From Stereocaulon alpinum (lineage: Eukaryota; Ascomycota; Lecanoromycetes; Lecanorales; Stereocaulaceae), in contig JAEUBA010000018.1 of the NCBI GenBank assembly GCA_018257865.1, forward strand, positions 1-64,000: 64,000 bases of DNA, in the 5' to 3' direction. A program made the translations under genes and the position numbers. The notes beneath the pieces are model-generated. The model was given only the letters and a program-made list of their open reading frames with translations. It made no database searches and was not told the DNA's origin. Shown one piece after another: positions 13,201 to 24,020 of this stretch; within the stretch, counting starts at the first letter, position 1, and the number at the start of each line of letters is the position of its first letter.

Positions 13201-15666
13201 TATATTCAGCTAGTACTAGCTAAGCTCTATAAAGTAGGACTATAAGTAGATATCGAAAAGTACTAATTCTATATATAAGAAACGGTGTTCTTAGGGATAA
13301 TCTTATCGACTAATAGCCTAAAAATAGACCTGAAGAAGGTATAAGTAGTTACGGATTAGCTAGTACTAAGAACGTTAAAATAAGTATAGGGCTTTATTAG
13401 CTTTTATAACTTCTACCGTCGCTTTATTAAAGACTTCTCGAAAATCGTACGTCTAATAATAAGGCTAACTTATAAGGATATAGAATTTAACTAGTTAGTA
13501 GATTACTAGATATTATTTAATACCCTAAAGTACTAAATTACCTCTATACTAATCCTACGCTATTACGACTATAGTAAGAAGGTAGTCCTTAAGACTAATT
13601 CGTCTAATTACGTTAATAGCAGCGTATTATTATAGGAATATAATAGAGTTCTATACTTAGTTATATTCTATAGTAAGAATATACTACCGGCGGAATATAA
13701 TTACGAAATTTATAATAAGGAGTTATTAGTAATTATTTAGTATCTAAAATACTAGCGACCGGAGTTAGAATTAATAGATATCCTAGTAGAGGTAATTATA
13801 GACTATAAGGGGCTAGAGTACTTTATAAGTACTAAGGAACTCTCTTATTACTAAGTACGCTAGTTAGAGAAGCTTACTAACTATAACTTTAAAATTAAGT
13901 ACTACCCTAAATAAACGAACGAACGTGCTAACGCCCTAATATAGATACTAGGATTTATACCTAAAAGCTAAGATAACGAGCGAGTTAAATACTAATAGTA
14001 AATAATTCTAACGCCTAACTATCTTATTATAGCTAAAATAGGCGAAGATAGAAGTAAGAAGCTAATTTACTAGAAAGTACTAGATACTAATAGATTAAAT
14101 AAGAAATACCTAAGCTACTATAAGATAATTTAAGAAGGTAGAACTAGGAGGATCTTACTACTATAGAATTACTCTATAATAGATAGTATAATATATAAGA
14201 ATAGCTTACTATAGGTACCTAATAACGAGCGATTACTTACGGAATTAATTAAGGAGGTATACGAACCGCTACTATCTAAATACTTAGGTATAAACTATAT
14301 AGTTAACCTATTACGTTGTTACTACTACTAGCTAGGTATATAAAAGGATATAATCTAATTCGTAAGGAATTATTATACGTATTAGCGGTCTAAGGTACTA
14401 AGGGATAAGTATAATAGGCTACTATATCCGCTATTAATATTAACGGAGAGATAGTAAGATATTTCTATAGACTTTATTACTAAGTTACCTAAAGTAAACG
14501 GTTAAAATATAATCCTAACCGTAGTAGATCGTTTATCTAAGGAATACTATTACTTACTATATATAGCGCTAGATAAAGGAATGTCTACTAAAGCTACTAT
14601 AGGGTTATTAATTAAGGGTATCTTTAGACTATATAGACTACTAAGGATAATTATCTTAGACCGTAGGCCGTAATTTATATTAGATATTTAGAAGGTATTT
14701 TATAAACGACTTAGTATTACTAGTAAGTTATTAACAGCTTTCTATCCCTAAACCGATAGCTAGACTAAGCGAGCGAATTAGGATATAGAATAGTAGCTAT
14801 ATACCTACTATAATTATATATAGGATAATTAGCTAAATTAGCTACCTATAGTAGAATTTACGGATAATAACGCTATATCCGCTATAACTAGATTATTACT
14901 ATTCTTTACTAATAAGGGCTTTCACCCCCGTATAAATTTTAGACTAGATACTAATACCGCGACGTACTAATTAATACGAGTAAGACTGTAAGCCGCTAAG
15001 GTAGATAATATTATAGGAATAATAGCGAGGATCTTAGAGTATATAAAGACTAAGGTAGAATTAGCTAGTAAGACTATAACTACGTAGGCTAATAAGTTAA
15101 GAAAAGACGTTATATATAAGGTTAGCGATTTAGTATTTTTATTAAGTCGGAATAATAAGACGGCGAGACTATTAAAGAAATTAGATAATAAGATATTAGG
15201 GCTATTTAGAATTATTAGAAAGAGGGGCTACTCTTATAAGCTAGAACTACTAGTAATAATAAAGATTAAAAAGGTTTTCTATACTAACCTACTATAGAAG
15301 GCCGCTGAGGATCCTTTAGTAGGGTAGATAATAGCTCTACTACCGCCGATTATTATTAACGGTGCTAATAAGTATAAGGTTAATAATATTTTAGATAGTA
15401 AGCTAGTACGTAGTAAGGTGAAATACTATATTAAGTAGCGAGGCTATAAAGATAATAACCTAGAGTAGTATAATATAGATAATAGAGAATTTAATAGCGC
15501 CGCCGACGTTATCGCTAAATATTATTAGAGAAACCCGCGAAAACTAAAGCCTACTACTATAATTACTGCGGCTGCTATAGATACTAATACTAAACGTCGC
15601 CTATATTCTAATATATACGAATACCTTACTAGCGCTATAGACGTCGCTTATTAAGGGGGGGGGTAA

Positions 15667-15856
15667 TATTACGTATATATATATATAGGTATCGTATATA
15701 ATCACAGCTGTGCCCTAACCCTAGTAGGAAGCTTAGCGGGGCTTAGTAAGGGTAGTAATATAAGAAGTCTCTATATATTAATTCTTTTTCTTCTTTAGTT
15801 TAGTTCTTCTAGTTAAATACTATCTATATCGACTTGTTCTATATAATTACCTAATA
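15667..15856 (+). repeat. 3' LTR of the chromovirus (190 bp)
   Basis: Same length as the 5' LTR. It starts TATTACG (G to A relative to the 5' copy) right after the G9 polypurine tract and ends CCTAATA. Equal lengths of 190 bp confirm the element boundaries. Confidence 0.9.
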
Positions 15857-17343
15857 CCTATTAAGTACTAAGTACTTAGCCCGTTAAGTACTAAGTAATC
15901 TATTAAATACTAACTAAACTATTATTATTATTATAACTATAACTAGATAGCCCCCTACTATAGATACTACTAGCTATTATTCTAATTCTATAATAGATTT
16001 TCTAATATTATATAGAGATATAATAACTAGAATAATAACTAGAATTACTACTATCTACTAGAATATCTCTATTATCTAATCCGCTACTAGGATATCCTAT
16101 ACTACTAGGATATCCTACTAATATCCTATACCTCTTAGTAATCCCATACCAACCCGTACTATACTAGTAATAGTATAGGATTGGAGCCCTTTATACTATA
16201 CCATCCTATAGGATAGTAGAAAGTCCAATATCCTATACTATCCTATACCTTTCCGGGCAGTAATACTATCCTATAGGATAGTAGAAAGTCTAATATCCTA
16301 TACTATCCTATACCTTTCCGGCTAGTATTTAGGGCTATATTAATAATTTATTCTAAGGTATTATTTATAGGTTTAGAGGTTAAGCTCTAGGGCTAGCTAG
16401 CGCTAGAGAGAGAGCGAAAGAACTAGCCTATAATTTCGAGGTTTTCGAAAATTTATGTTAAAAAATTTGGCGGCGACGAGCTCGCGTCGACGGCGTTAAA
16501 TTATTAGGGAGGTATTCGTAATATTATAATTATAAGGGTAGGTTAAATAGATAAGGATTTATAAGCCTTATCTATAGTTTAGGTCTAATATATAAGACGA
16601 ATATAAGGAGAGAATTCTGGAGAAGGAAGAACTAGTACTTATATAGGGATATATAAATACTAGGTAGTTAGTATAAAGCGCTAGTATAAGCGCTAGGTAA
16701 CTAAAGTGAAACGGACTTAGATAATTTTAATAGGGGGAATATATAATATTAACGTTAACTTTAGTTAATATTATAACTTTAAAGGTAAGTCTTTAAGAAC
16801 TGTAATATATAACTACTATAGTTAAAACTTAGTAAGACTTAATAACTTAGTTAATCTTAATAGCTTATCTCGCTTACTAAGGTCTTACTAAGTAGCTAAA
16901 AAATTTTAGACTTAAAATAGTTATTTATAGCTATATTTTATAAGTTTTTTAAAGTTTAGCTTTCGTTACTAAAAATAGAAAGTTTAAGAAGTCTTTAGTT
17001 AGATTATCTTTATTTCTTTATTAAATCTAATTCTATTTTTAGAAATCTCGCTTAATCTTAGTATATAAAGTTTATTTATAGCCCTATATACCCCCCCTAC
17101 TAGCGCTACTAGTTATAATATAATTATAATTAAATTCTAATAAATTTTTTTTTTTCTTAGATAAGTTTTAGATAAGTTTAGATAAGTTTTAGCTATAGCT
17201 ACTATAGAATACTTTTCAAAATTTCTAATACTAAATAGATAAAAGTTACTAAGTTTAGATAAGCGAGTAGAGCCGCTCTAGCTAAAATCTATCCGTAAAA
17301 GTAATTTATAGATATATAAGAAGTATAAAGTTACTATAAGGAA
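15857..17343. other. RIP-mutated repeat DNA without a recognisable gene
   Basis: AT-rich throughout, with A/T homopolymer runs near 17,140-17,150. No domain could be read. A tandem duplication at 16,203-16,321 is listed separately. The stretch around 16,360-16,500 is more GC-rich and contains a GGCGGCGACGAGCTCGCG segment, but I see no gene in it. Confidence 0.5.
16203..16321. repeat. Tandem duplication of about 54 bp containing a palindrome
   Basis: Copies at about 16,203-16,256 and 16,268-16,321 (offset 65 bp) are nearly identical. Both contain the palindromic core ATCCTATAGGAT and end in CCTATACCTTTCCGG. The flanking sequence carries further TCCTATAC/GTATAGGA words, so the region could fold into several hairpins. 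Confidence 0.8.
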
Positions 17344-17463
17344 TAGGAACTCCGAGCTAGAGCCCTACCCCTCTACTACCTAAAAGAGGTAAAAGTTAAG
17401 GATATCAGGTCCGATACTTAGTAGGCCCCTATTAGGGTCCTTATAGCGTATCTACCCCTTATA
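17344..17463 (+). repeat. 120-bp direct repeat, copy 1
   Basis: Starts TAGGAACTCCGAGC and ends CTACCCCTTATA. It matches copy 2 at 17,882-18,001 with a constant 538-bp offset and no gaps. All differences I see are transitions in the RIP direction, with copy 1 the more mutated. Confidence 0.9.
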
Positions 17464-17588
17464 ACTATCTCCCCCCTTAAGGGACTCGCCCCTAAGGCCT
17501 AGGTAGTATAAGTTGAACTTCCCCTAGATCAACGCCGCTTAGCGAGAGTTATCGGGTCGTAAGGCCCCCGCAGAGCGCCTTACTAAGG

Positions 17589-17788
17589 CCTAGTTAAAGC
17601 CCCCGCAGGGCGCCTCTAAGCTAGCCAATCTGCGCGTGATAGCGTAATACCATACCTAGTTAAAGCCCCCGTAGGGTGTCTCTAAGCTAGCCAATCAGCG
17701 CGGTTACTTGCGCGATACTATACCTAGTTGAAGCCCCCGCAGGGTGCCTCTAAGCTGGCTAATCAGCGCGGTTACTTACGCGATATTC
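17589..17788. repeat. Three tandem copies of a 66-68-bp GC-rich unit
   Basis: Units start CCTAGTTRAAGCCCCC at 17,589, 17,655 and 17,723 and carry a shared core CTCTAAGCTRGCYAATC followed by a TGCGCG/AGCGCG motif. A partial unit precedes them near 17,550. Unit differences are mostly C/T and G/A. GC content is clearly higher than in the surrounding block. Confidence 0.85.
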
Positions 17789-17789
17789 A

Positions 17790-17860
17790 GTGCCCCTCTA
17801 GGAGTCGAACCCCCGACCTTGCACGCTAAGGCGCCTAGACGATTGACTAACGGAGTATCG
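17790..17860 (-). other. tRNA-like sequence (decayed or tRNA-derived)
   Basis: On the minus strand the segment has an A-box-like TAGTCAATCG and a B-box-like GGTTCGACTCC at about tRNA spacing, giving a 71-nt tRNA-sized unit. The T-loop TTCGACT is intact. However, the acceptor and T stems have several mismatches and no convincing anticodon stem-loop can be drawn, so I do not call a functional tRNA. It may be a RIP-damaged tRNA gene or the head of a tRNA-derived SINE. Confidence 0.45.
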
Positions 17861-17881
17861 GACCCGATATAATTATAAGAG

Positions 17882-18001
17882 TAGGAACTCCGAGCTAGAG
17901 CCCTACCCCTCTACCACCTAGAAGAGGCAAAAGTTAAGGATATCGGGTCCGATACCTAGTAGGCCCCTATTAGGGTCCTTATAGCGTATCTACCCCTTAT
18001 A
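17882..18001 (+). repeat. 120-bp direct repeat, copy 2
   Basis: Gapless match to 17,344-17,463. Together the two copies bracket the tandem repeats and the tRNA-like sequence, so the whole 17,344-18,001 segment may be one compound unit. Confidence 0.9.
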
Positions 18002-18002
18002 G

Positions 18003-18194
18003 TTACTAGAGTTAGTATTAAGTAATAGATATAATTATATTACTTAGTAGTAGAGAATAGTAGAACTAATTTCTAAGGAATCTTAGAAATACGGGGGAGT
18101 CCTAGATAGTAATACTATTACGAAGCCCTAGAATCTAATTAATATTATTACGTTAACGTAGCTAGTATAACGTATATATACTTAAGAGTTAATA
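18003..18194 (-). repeat. Truncated LTR copy C
   Basis: The reverse complement starts TATTAACTCTTAAG and follows LTR copies A and B (2586 and 2908) for about 190 bp, ending at the sequence before their last 60 bp. It is the 5' three quarters of the same LTR on the opposite strand and adjoins the 120-bp repeat. It is a truncated solo LTR. Confidence 0.75.
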
Positions 18195-18524
18195 CTAAGG
18201 AAGGAAAACTAGATATAAGGAACGTATATATAATTTATTAGGAACGTGGCTTAGTAGGCGCTAAGGTCTAAGAGATCTAGCGCGAGATTAATATTAAGGT
18301 ATATAAATTAGTAAGTAACGAATAGCTAGCTAGTAATAGTACTAGACGTATAAGTTATAATACTTACTTAGAAGGTCTACCCTAACCTTCTATATATTAT
18401 TACCTAGTATAGATATAAGTTAGCTATATTAATACGAAGGAACGTGATCTATTAGAGATACTTATTATCGAATTTCTATTATACGTGAAGTAATTATTTG
18501 GATTGGGATAAATGTTCTTATATA

Positions 18525-20167
18525 TTAGCGACCACCGAGCTGTGCCTTTGGTATAGGTCTTATCCAAGATACTAAGAGGTTCGCCGCAATACTGATACTT
18601 CCTATTAACCAAAAAACCTTTCCATAATCTTGGTCACTGTATCGTGCAATTAATAAGAAGACAATGCCGCCAAGATCCCCGGCTGCCCCAGTCACACCAG
18701 TGATGAGACCTGCAACATGGTCAGTCTAGCTACTGTTGTGGATTTCAGATGCATAGTCTAAGAGCTTACCATTCGAGGTAGGGTGGACGTGTGGTACCAA
18801 TGAGAAGCACGCTCCGTTCGCGGCCTCCAAGAAGAATGCGAGGCCCGTCACGAGGCCGAACGTCATAGGCTTGGAGCGTGAGTCTTCAAGTCCTATTATT
18901 ATCAGGAATATACCCGTGAACAGCCCTAGCCCGTGCATCAAGATCTTCTTCGCCCAGAGTGACTGAGTATACCGGTATACTATGTCGCTGATAATACCGC
19001 CAGCCGGGCGAAAGACTGCGTTCAGCATGCCAAACATAGCAGCCCAATTTCCGGAGCCAGTCTGGCTGAGTGTTGGGAAGGTCTTGTTGTAGTACGCGCC
19101 GAGGAATGAATTGATGCATAGCTCCGTTCCGAATGAGCAAAAATACACAGCAACAACGGCCCACGTAGGCAACGACGCTATAGCTTTCGTCGAACCCTCA
19201 ATCGTCGGCTTATCGACAAGTTCCCAGCTTGCTGCGGCTAAAAGGTCATCTTCCACATTGTGCGGACCAGCAGAGTGACCTCGGCTCTTAGGGGCCTTGA
19301 GCCTTATCGTGTCATTGACTAAGCCTCCAGAGTCAATACTGGAAGCATTGACTTTGCTTTCTCTAGCAACGCTAAGAAATGTTTCGCGCATCTCATGGTG
19401 CCGTTTTATATCACGGCTGCGGGATGACCAGGGGCCCGTAGGCGTATCTGGGCATGTCAGGATCATAATCACTGCGGTGAAGGTGATGAGAACAAATGGT
19501 ACAACGAAGGCGACACGCCAGGCAACATGGTCCGTCAAATGTTGTCTCTGGACAAGGGAGTTCAGGATAGCTGGCATCACGAAGTAGGTGACGCCGCTTC
19601 CAGCGTTCCCAAAGCCCGCTGCTAAGGAGTTGGCCGTGCCAACCACATTCTTGTCAAAGAAGCCAGTGGTCCAAACCTGGCACGGAATGAAGCTACCACC
19701 GAGAATTCCAACGAAGAATCTGACCAAGATGAGGCCTTGAGGGGTAGTGACCGTTCCTGCAAGCGCTGTTGGGATAGCGCCAGCTAGAAGAATTGCTGCA
19801 AAAGTCCATCGTGGTCCAAATCTATCACATGCGGTACCAGCGCTGAGGCGTACAAGCAATGTCGCGACGAGGGAGATGACGTTGGAATTTGCAATGTCCG
19901 CTTGGGAAAGATTGAGGTCTTCCTTGATGGTAGCCGTCATTAACGGTGGAAAGGCATACCACGACCAAAATGCAACGAAGAAGCCCCACCAAGAAAGCAA
20001 GAACACGCGTCCATAGATGTTGAATGGATTGAGAGCCGGTATCGATGTTGCCTTGTCTACTCCAAGCTTTAGCTCTCGGTCAATCTGAGGGTTCAGGTTG
20101 GTCTATGCTTACGGTTTACAGTGTTAATATTCGGAGCCTTCCACAAGGTTGATAACGTGAATGGCAT
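18525..20167 (-). CDS. crnA: Nitrate transporter, NNP/MFS family (508 aa, 2 introns)
   Basis: High-affinity nitrate/proton symporter of the plasma membrane. The exons are 20167-20113, 20056-18770 and 18709-18525; the introns of 56 and 60 bp have GTAAGC donors. The start is the ATG giving MPFTLSTLWKAP, followed after splicing by KATSIPALNPFNIYGR, the conserved N-terminus of fungal NrtA/CrnA. The length equals the family norm (about 507 aa). Visible motifs are CDRFGPR (loop 2-3), the first nitrate signature AGFGNAGSG (Asn about residue 169), a central hydrophilic loop, FRPAGG (Arg368) and the second signature GAAGDLGG. The last has Asp459 where the family has Asn. Nitrate reductase and nitrite reductase genes are not in this window. 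The stop codon lies less than 100 bp from the RIP-mutated block, but the gene itself is intact. Confidence 0.93.
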
Positions 20168-21550
20168 CGCGCAATCAGCTGTTGGCGATTAATCGAAGGA
20201 ATCGAAGGATTGCCTCAGATATGACTGCAGGGGGTTTATATTGCGTGTGAACCGCACCGAGTCAATACGATGCCGGCGTTCTTGGTGTGTAGGATAACGT
20301 CTCCCCCGGCCAAGCACGCTTCTCGCCAAGAACGCCATGTTTGCATGTCGTCCCGCGTTCATACTATACAAAGTCATCGGCAATTTGTAGAACCTGTTGA
20401 GAGTGGATCGCATGGCCGATTCTTGGCCAAAGCTGAGGTCTAAACAGCGGCTCAAAAGCAAATACCGATTCCGTCCCGTGTTGGTCATTGCGGGGTACGT
20501 CTTAGGGAGCGGGATTGGTAGGCGTATGCGCAAGCGGGTAAGGGCGCAAATCATCTTCGAATATCCTGGACAATGAGAAGGGCCTGTCCAAATCCATACA
20601 ATGATTCAAGAGCTGGGTACAAGGTACGTATCTGCAATGACTCAAGATGTATTGCAAATCTCTCATGCAAGTCAAGTTCTTCAACAATCATGGATGGCTG
20701 CGCAAACGATGAGGAGCCGACAACGTCTCAGGTTTCAGTGGTGACGCCTAGTTCTAGAAGCTTTGGAAACACTCTAGAAGCCTCCGATCCGGGCTACCCC
20801 AAAGCCATCAACAATGTTAATGTCCGGGCCGATGGCCGGGCTTGGAAGTCCATGATTAGGCCCAATCTCCCAGCTTCCAAATCCTTAGTCTGACCTCACT
20901 CGCCAAGGCTGATGACCAGCCAACGCGCTATTTATATAGCGAAAGGTATATTACAGTGGGGAAAGTCACCAGATCGTTCTGGAGCCAATGTCATGGTCTA
21001 TCGCTATTGTCCAGCCACACAGATTCTGTGTCCCAAAATGATTGTCCGCGCTACCGTGTGCCAATTCACGGGCGGCAAGGACGGTTAGAGTCGCACCAGT
21101 CGGGGCGTATCCCAAAGCCACATCCATATTACGATCGTGAATTCACGCAACCACGTGTTTCAGAGCACTGACCCGTTGCTAGGAGCGTCCTTCCAAACTC
21201 TACGGGAGATAAGCGCTTTTAGTAACAGTGCTGATGGATCAATCGCGCACTGCAGAGATAACGGTGCCGAATTCGACCACGACTACAACAGGGAGACCAA
21301 GAACCAAATGTTACATGAACAAGCTGTTCCACGTGGAACATATATCTCATGCCCTACTGTCGATTAGGAACAAACTTCAGAGCGGAGCGTATGGAAGCTC
21401 TAAGGTCGGCCATTTCCACTTGAGTTTAGATCTAGGCTATCATCCGTTTCGTAGTACCGAATTTGACCGCCTCTCCTTCTCGGGCCCTGTCATGTGAAAC
21501 CCTAAATGACCCTTTGGCAGAGGCAGCACTGCTATCGAACATCATCAATC
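20168..21550. other. Divergent promoter region, no gene seen
   Basis: 1.4 kb between the starts of the nitrate transporter (-) and the DUF8004-like gene (+). It should hold the promoters of both. AGATAA words near 21,207 and 21,254 could be GATA-factor (AreA) sites. A 16-bp palindrome is listed separately. Short open frames here have no family features. Confidence 0.6.
21325..21340. promoter_or_regulatory. Perfect 16-bp palindrome with CACGTG core
   Basis: TGTTCCACGTGGAACA is its own reverse complement and has an E-box core, the type of site bound by bHLH dimers. It lies about 210 bp upstream of the ATG at 21,551, in the divergent promoter. Its role is inferred only from its form and place. 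Confidence 0.5.
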
Positions 21551-23620
21551 ATGTCTCATCCTCTCCAATATACCGGGTCGACTCCTAGTGCGGACTCGAG
21601 AGACTCCAAGCTCGCGGAACCATCACGCCACGGAAACGCTCCATGGCTACTAAAACGAACATCTATCACCGTCGAGACCACGTCATGGCGTGACGACTCG
21701 TCCTCTACCTATTCAGGCACACGAGTAGATGAAAAAAGTGCCATCCGCAACCTAATCAAACCAAGATTTGGGGGAAATAAAGAGTACGAAGCGCTCGATG
21801 ACGGAAAGAGCGTGGAACCCTCACCATATGGCTCGGTCCAATTTGGGACTGTGGTTTCAATTGAAGCATCACATCCACTACAACAGCGGCATGAAATGAA
21901 AGGACTCGAGCAGGCTGCCAGTATGAAAAGATGGGCTGGCAATGGAAGACCAGCCGAAGCATGGGGCAAGCTGATCAAGGTGAACTCCATTTCAGAACAC
22001 AAAATGCTCGGGATAGAGCGCTCATATATCCAGGATCCCGAGCTCTGGGACCCTACTGGAGATACGTTGATCTATTTTGGGTACCAACGTTCGCAAGCTT
22101 CATTCCGACTCAAGTCGTCCGTCCTAGAAGACACAAAATCCGAGTATCTTCACTCCAAATTACAGCAAGGCCAACGCACTCCGAAAACATCAAGCTCCCG
22201 CATATCCACCAACACCTCTTCTCTACGTGGCTTCAAGAATTTAGCCATTGGCAATGGTTCCACTCGATCTCTATCTACGTTCGCCGAGACAGGCACTTCT
22301 GCCAACGAGACTTCAATTCGACATGAGATCTACCTTCCACCACCCGAGGATGCCTCTAAGATGATGATTTTACGCCACCACATCACAACCCGCAACTTCC
22401 TCGCCTTACTACTCAACAAGCCGCTCGTCGGGCTAACATTTTACCAAGCACTGGTGGACCTTGAAGACCGTCTCGAATTGTACATGCCCAAGGGCACCGA
22501 CTGCACTCGGCTTCTCATCAAGTATCTGATCAGAAACCAACTTCACAATGTTTCCAACGACCCCGCAGCAGCAGCTGGCCTTCTTGCCTGGAGCGAAGAT
22601 CCCGAGGTGCACTGGCAAGAGGGATGGCGGGAAGGCTTCGTTCATTGTTGTGGAATGTATGCCAACCTACGAAGTCTCCCTGAGCTTCGTGATGTCACCA
22701 TACCCTCAAGTGCACTTCTCGAACGCTCAGTCCTCGAACTGCAGATAAGAATTCAGGAAGCTGAAGAGAGGTTGGCACGGTTCAACTTCGACGACATGTG
22801 GCCCGAATACACAGGACAGTCACGCGCAGGCCGCGCCAACTACCACCACTGCGGACAGTTCTTCCGTAACTTCTATGAGAAGCAATACAAGCGGTGGCCC
22901 CCAAAGAAGACGCAACATAGTAATGGAGGTTGGCTTACACGAAGCATCGTATCGCACTTACAGAGAGACTTTGGTGCTCTCTATGAATACCACGTCGATC
23001 GCAGCATTACATGGGATGAAAGAAAGGAATCGAGAGACAGGCACCGGAATATTGTCCGCAAGACAAACGATATGGCAATGGAGACTACTATCGATGATCA
23101 ATGCCTTGCACAGATGTTCTGCTTCTTCGATCGTAAGCATAGATATCCTCACATCCCTCATCCATGTCCGCTCCTGCCAACCCCGACACCCACCAACGAC
23201 AAGTCTGGACCAAAGGAAGCTCTGTTCGGCAGTAGGAGCAAAGCACTCGAGAAGCGCATCAACCAAGCATATTCGGATTCATGCAACGCCCGTAACCTGC
23301 CTTTAGATATTGTCAAGAACCCTTTAGTTGAAGCATTCGTACGGTTCGAGAGGACAGATATGCTAGGAGACGCGGATCTCCGCGATGCTCGGCAAGGCCG
23401 ATGGACACTTCTTTACGGCATTCTGCAAATTTTAGCTAGCATCTCAGCCGACACACCAAACCTTTATTTCAAAAACGATGCTACCTACTTTTTGAACCCA
23501 CGTCTCAAAGGAATGCCGCCATGGAGAACGGAGGATGACGAGGAGTTAGAAGAGGCATCGCCTAAAGCCAGCTATTGCTGGAAGGTTGCCCGGACAGAGT
23601 GGAAGATAGACGCGAAGTGA
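21551..23620 (+). CDS. DUF8004-like fungal protein (689 aa)
   Basis: Single-exon gene; the start chosen is ATG in AATCATGTC, giving MSHPLQYTG. An in-frame ORF continues upstream but has no good start. A Ser/Thr-rich, probably disordered N-terminus (about residues 1-140) is followed by a folded part with DPTGDTLIYFGY and SFRLKSSVL, then a second disordered linker. The main domain begins near residue 260 with LPPPEDASKMMILRHHITTR and NKPLVGLTFYQALVDLEDRL. This order resembles ascomycete proteins annotated as DUF8004, whose function is unknown; I recognise the family from memory only. No membrane segment or signal peptide is visible. Not co-directional with its neighbours, so no operon-like clue. 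Confidence 0.8.
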   Translation: MSHPLQYTGSTPSADSRDSKLAEPSRHGNAPWLLKRTSITVETTSWRDDSSSTYSGTRVDEKSAIRNLIKPRFGGNKEYEALDDGKSVEPSPYGSVQFGTVVSIEASHPLQQRHEMKGLEQAASMKRWAGNGRPAEAWGKLIKVNSISEHKMLGIERSYIQDPELWDPTGDTLIYFGYQRSQASFRLKSSVLEDTKSEYLHSKLQQGQRTPKTSSSRISTNTSSLRGFKNLAIGNGSTRSLSTFAETGTSANETSIRHEIYLPPPEDASKMMILRHHITTRNFLALLLNKPLVGLTFYQALVDLEDRLELYMPKGTDCTRLLIKYLIRNQLHNVSNDPAAAAGLLAWSEDPEVHWQEGWREGFVHCCGMYANLRSLPELRDVTIPSSALLERSVLELQIRIQEAEERLARFNFDDMWPEYTGQSRAGRANYHHCGQFFRNFYEKQYKRWPPKKTQHSNGGWLTRSIVSHLQRDFGALYEYHVDRSITWDERKESRDRHRNIVRKTNDMAMETTIDDQCLAQMFCFFDRKHRYPHIPHPCPLLPTPTPTNDKSGPKEALFGSRSKALEKRINQAYSDSCNARNLPLDIVKNPLVEAFVRFERTDMLGDADLRDARQGRWTLLYGILQILASISADTPNLYFKNDATYFLNPRLKGMPPWRTEDDEELEEASPKASYCWKVARTEWKIDAK

Positions 23621-23657
23621 ATTCAATCGGATCCGGGTACTAGTTAACAAGTCGTCG

Positions 23658-24020
23658 CTATGCGAGGCGAGGCGACAGACGAAATTCAGTTTTCGGTCGT
23701 CTAGAGCAAGGCCAGCCCCTCCAGCCGCTCCGAGGTGAGGCCATCCCAGAAGGAGGGGCGTTCATTGGGTGTATTGAAGCCAGGGCCAATCCCATGGCAA
23801 AGACTAGGCGAAGACATACAGGTAGGACCATAATTACGCTCAGAAAATACTCTCCCTCGGCTATGTGGTAGATCATACAATCCAGCGTCGTTGGAAAGAT
23901 AGCGTAACGTGTAGCAAGACGGGAGCACATCTCAATTGCCTCCCTTCGAAGTGGATAATGAAGTCGTTCTTGAATAGCTGCTAAACCTACCCACGAGTCT
24001 ATTTTCGGTGGCGAAGCCAT
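23658..24020 (-). pseudogene. Possible broken coding fragment, family unknown
   Basis: Two overlapping minus-strand frames look like halves of one protein. One gives MASPPKIDSWVGLAAIQERL and onward to a TTLDC block. The other continues from the same place with FSERNYGPTCMS and ends WDGLTSERLEGLALL before a stop at 23,701. Joining them needs a frameshift near 23,850. It lies just downstream of the broken dioxygenase gene and may be a separate remnant. I do not recognise the family. Confidence 0.3.

Larger units (their letters stand above)
10054..15856 (+). mobile_element. Full-length Ty3/gypsy chromovirus, RIP-inactivated
   Basis: Two 190-bp LTRs (10,054-10,243 and 15,667-15,856) bound a 5.8-kb element whose domains run in the Ty3/gypsy order. 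Gag lies at about 10,300-11,700, with a decayed zinc knuckle near 11,655. The aspartic protease is near 11,909 (ALLDTSAT, a changed DTGA). Reverse transcriptase spans about 12,800-13,300, followed by RNase H, integrase at about 14,240-15,100 and a chromodomain at about 15,380-15,520. The RT catalytic YxDD reads AYYNN at 13,148-13,162, both Asp codons changed G to A. A G9 polypurine tract (15,655-15,663) precedes the 3' LTR. Internal frames are full of stops. No clean target-site duplication is visible (TAACT against CCTAT). Confidence 0.9.

Noticed and set aside
10049..15861. Target-site duplication flanking the chromovirus
   Set aside because: The 5 bases before the 5' LTR (TAACT) and after the 3' LTR (CCTAT) do not match, even allowing for C-to-T or G-to-A changes.
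17790..17860. A functional tRNA gene
   Set aside because: A and B boxes and the T-loop are present, but acceptor, T and anticodon stems do not pair well enough to name an isotype.
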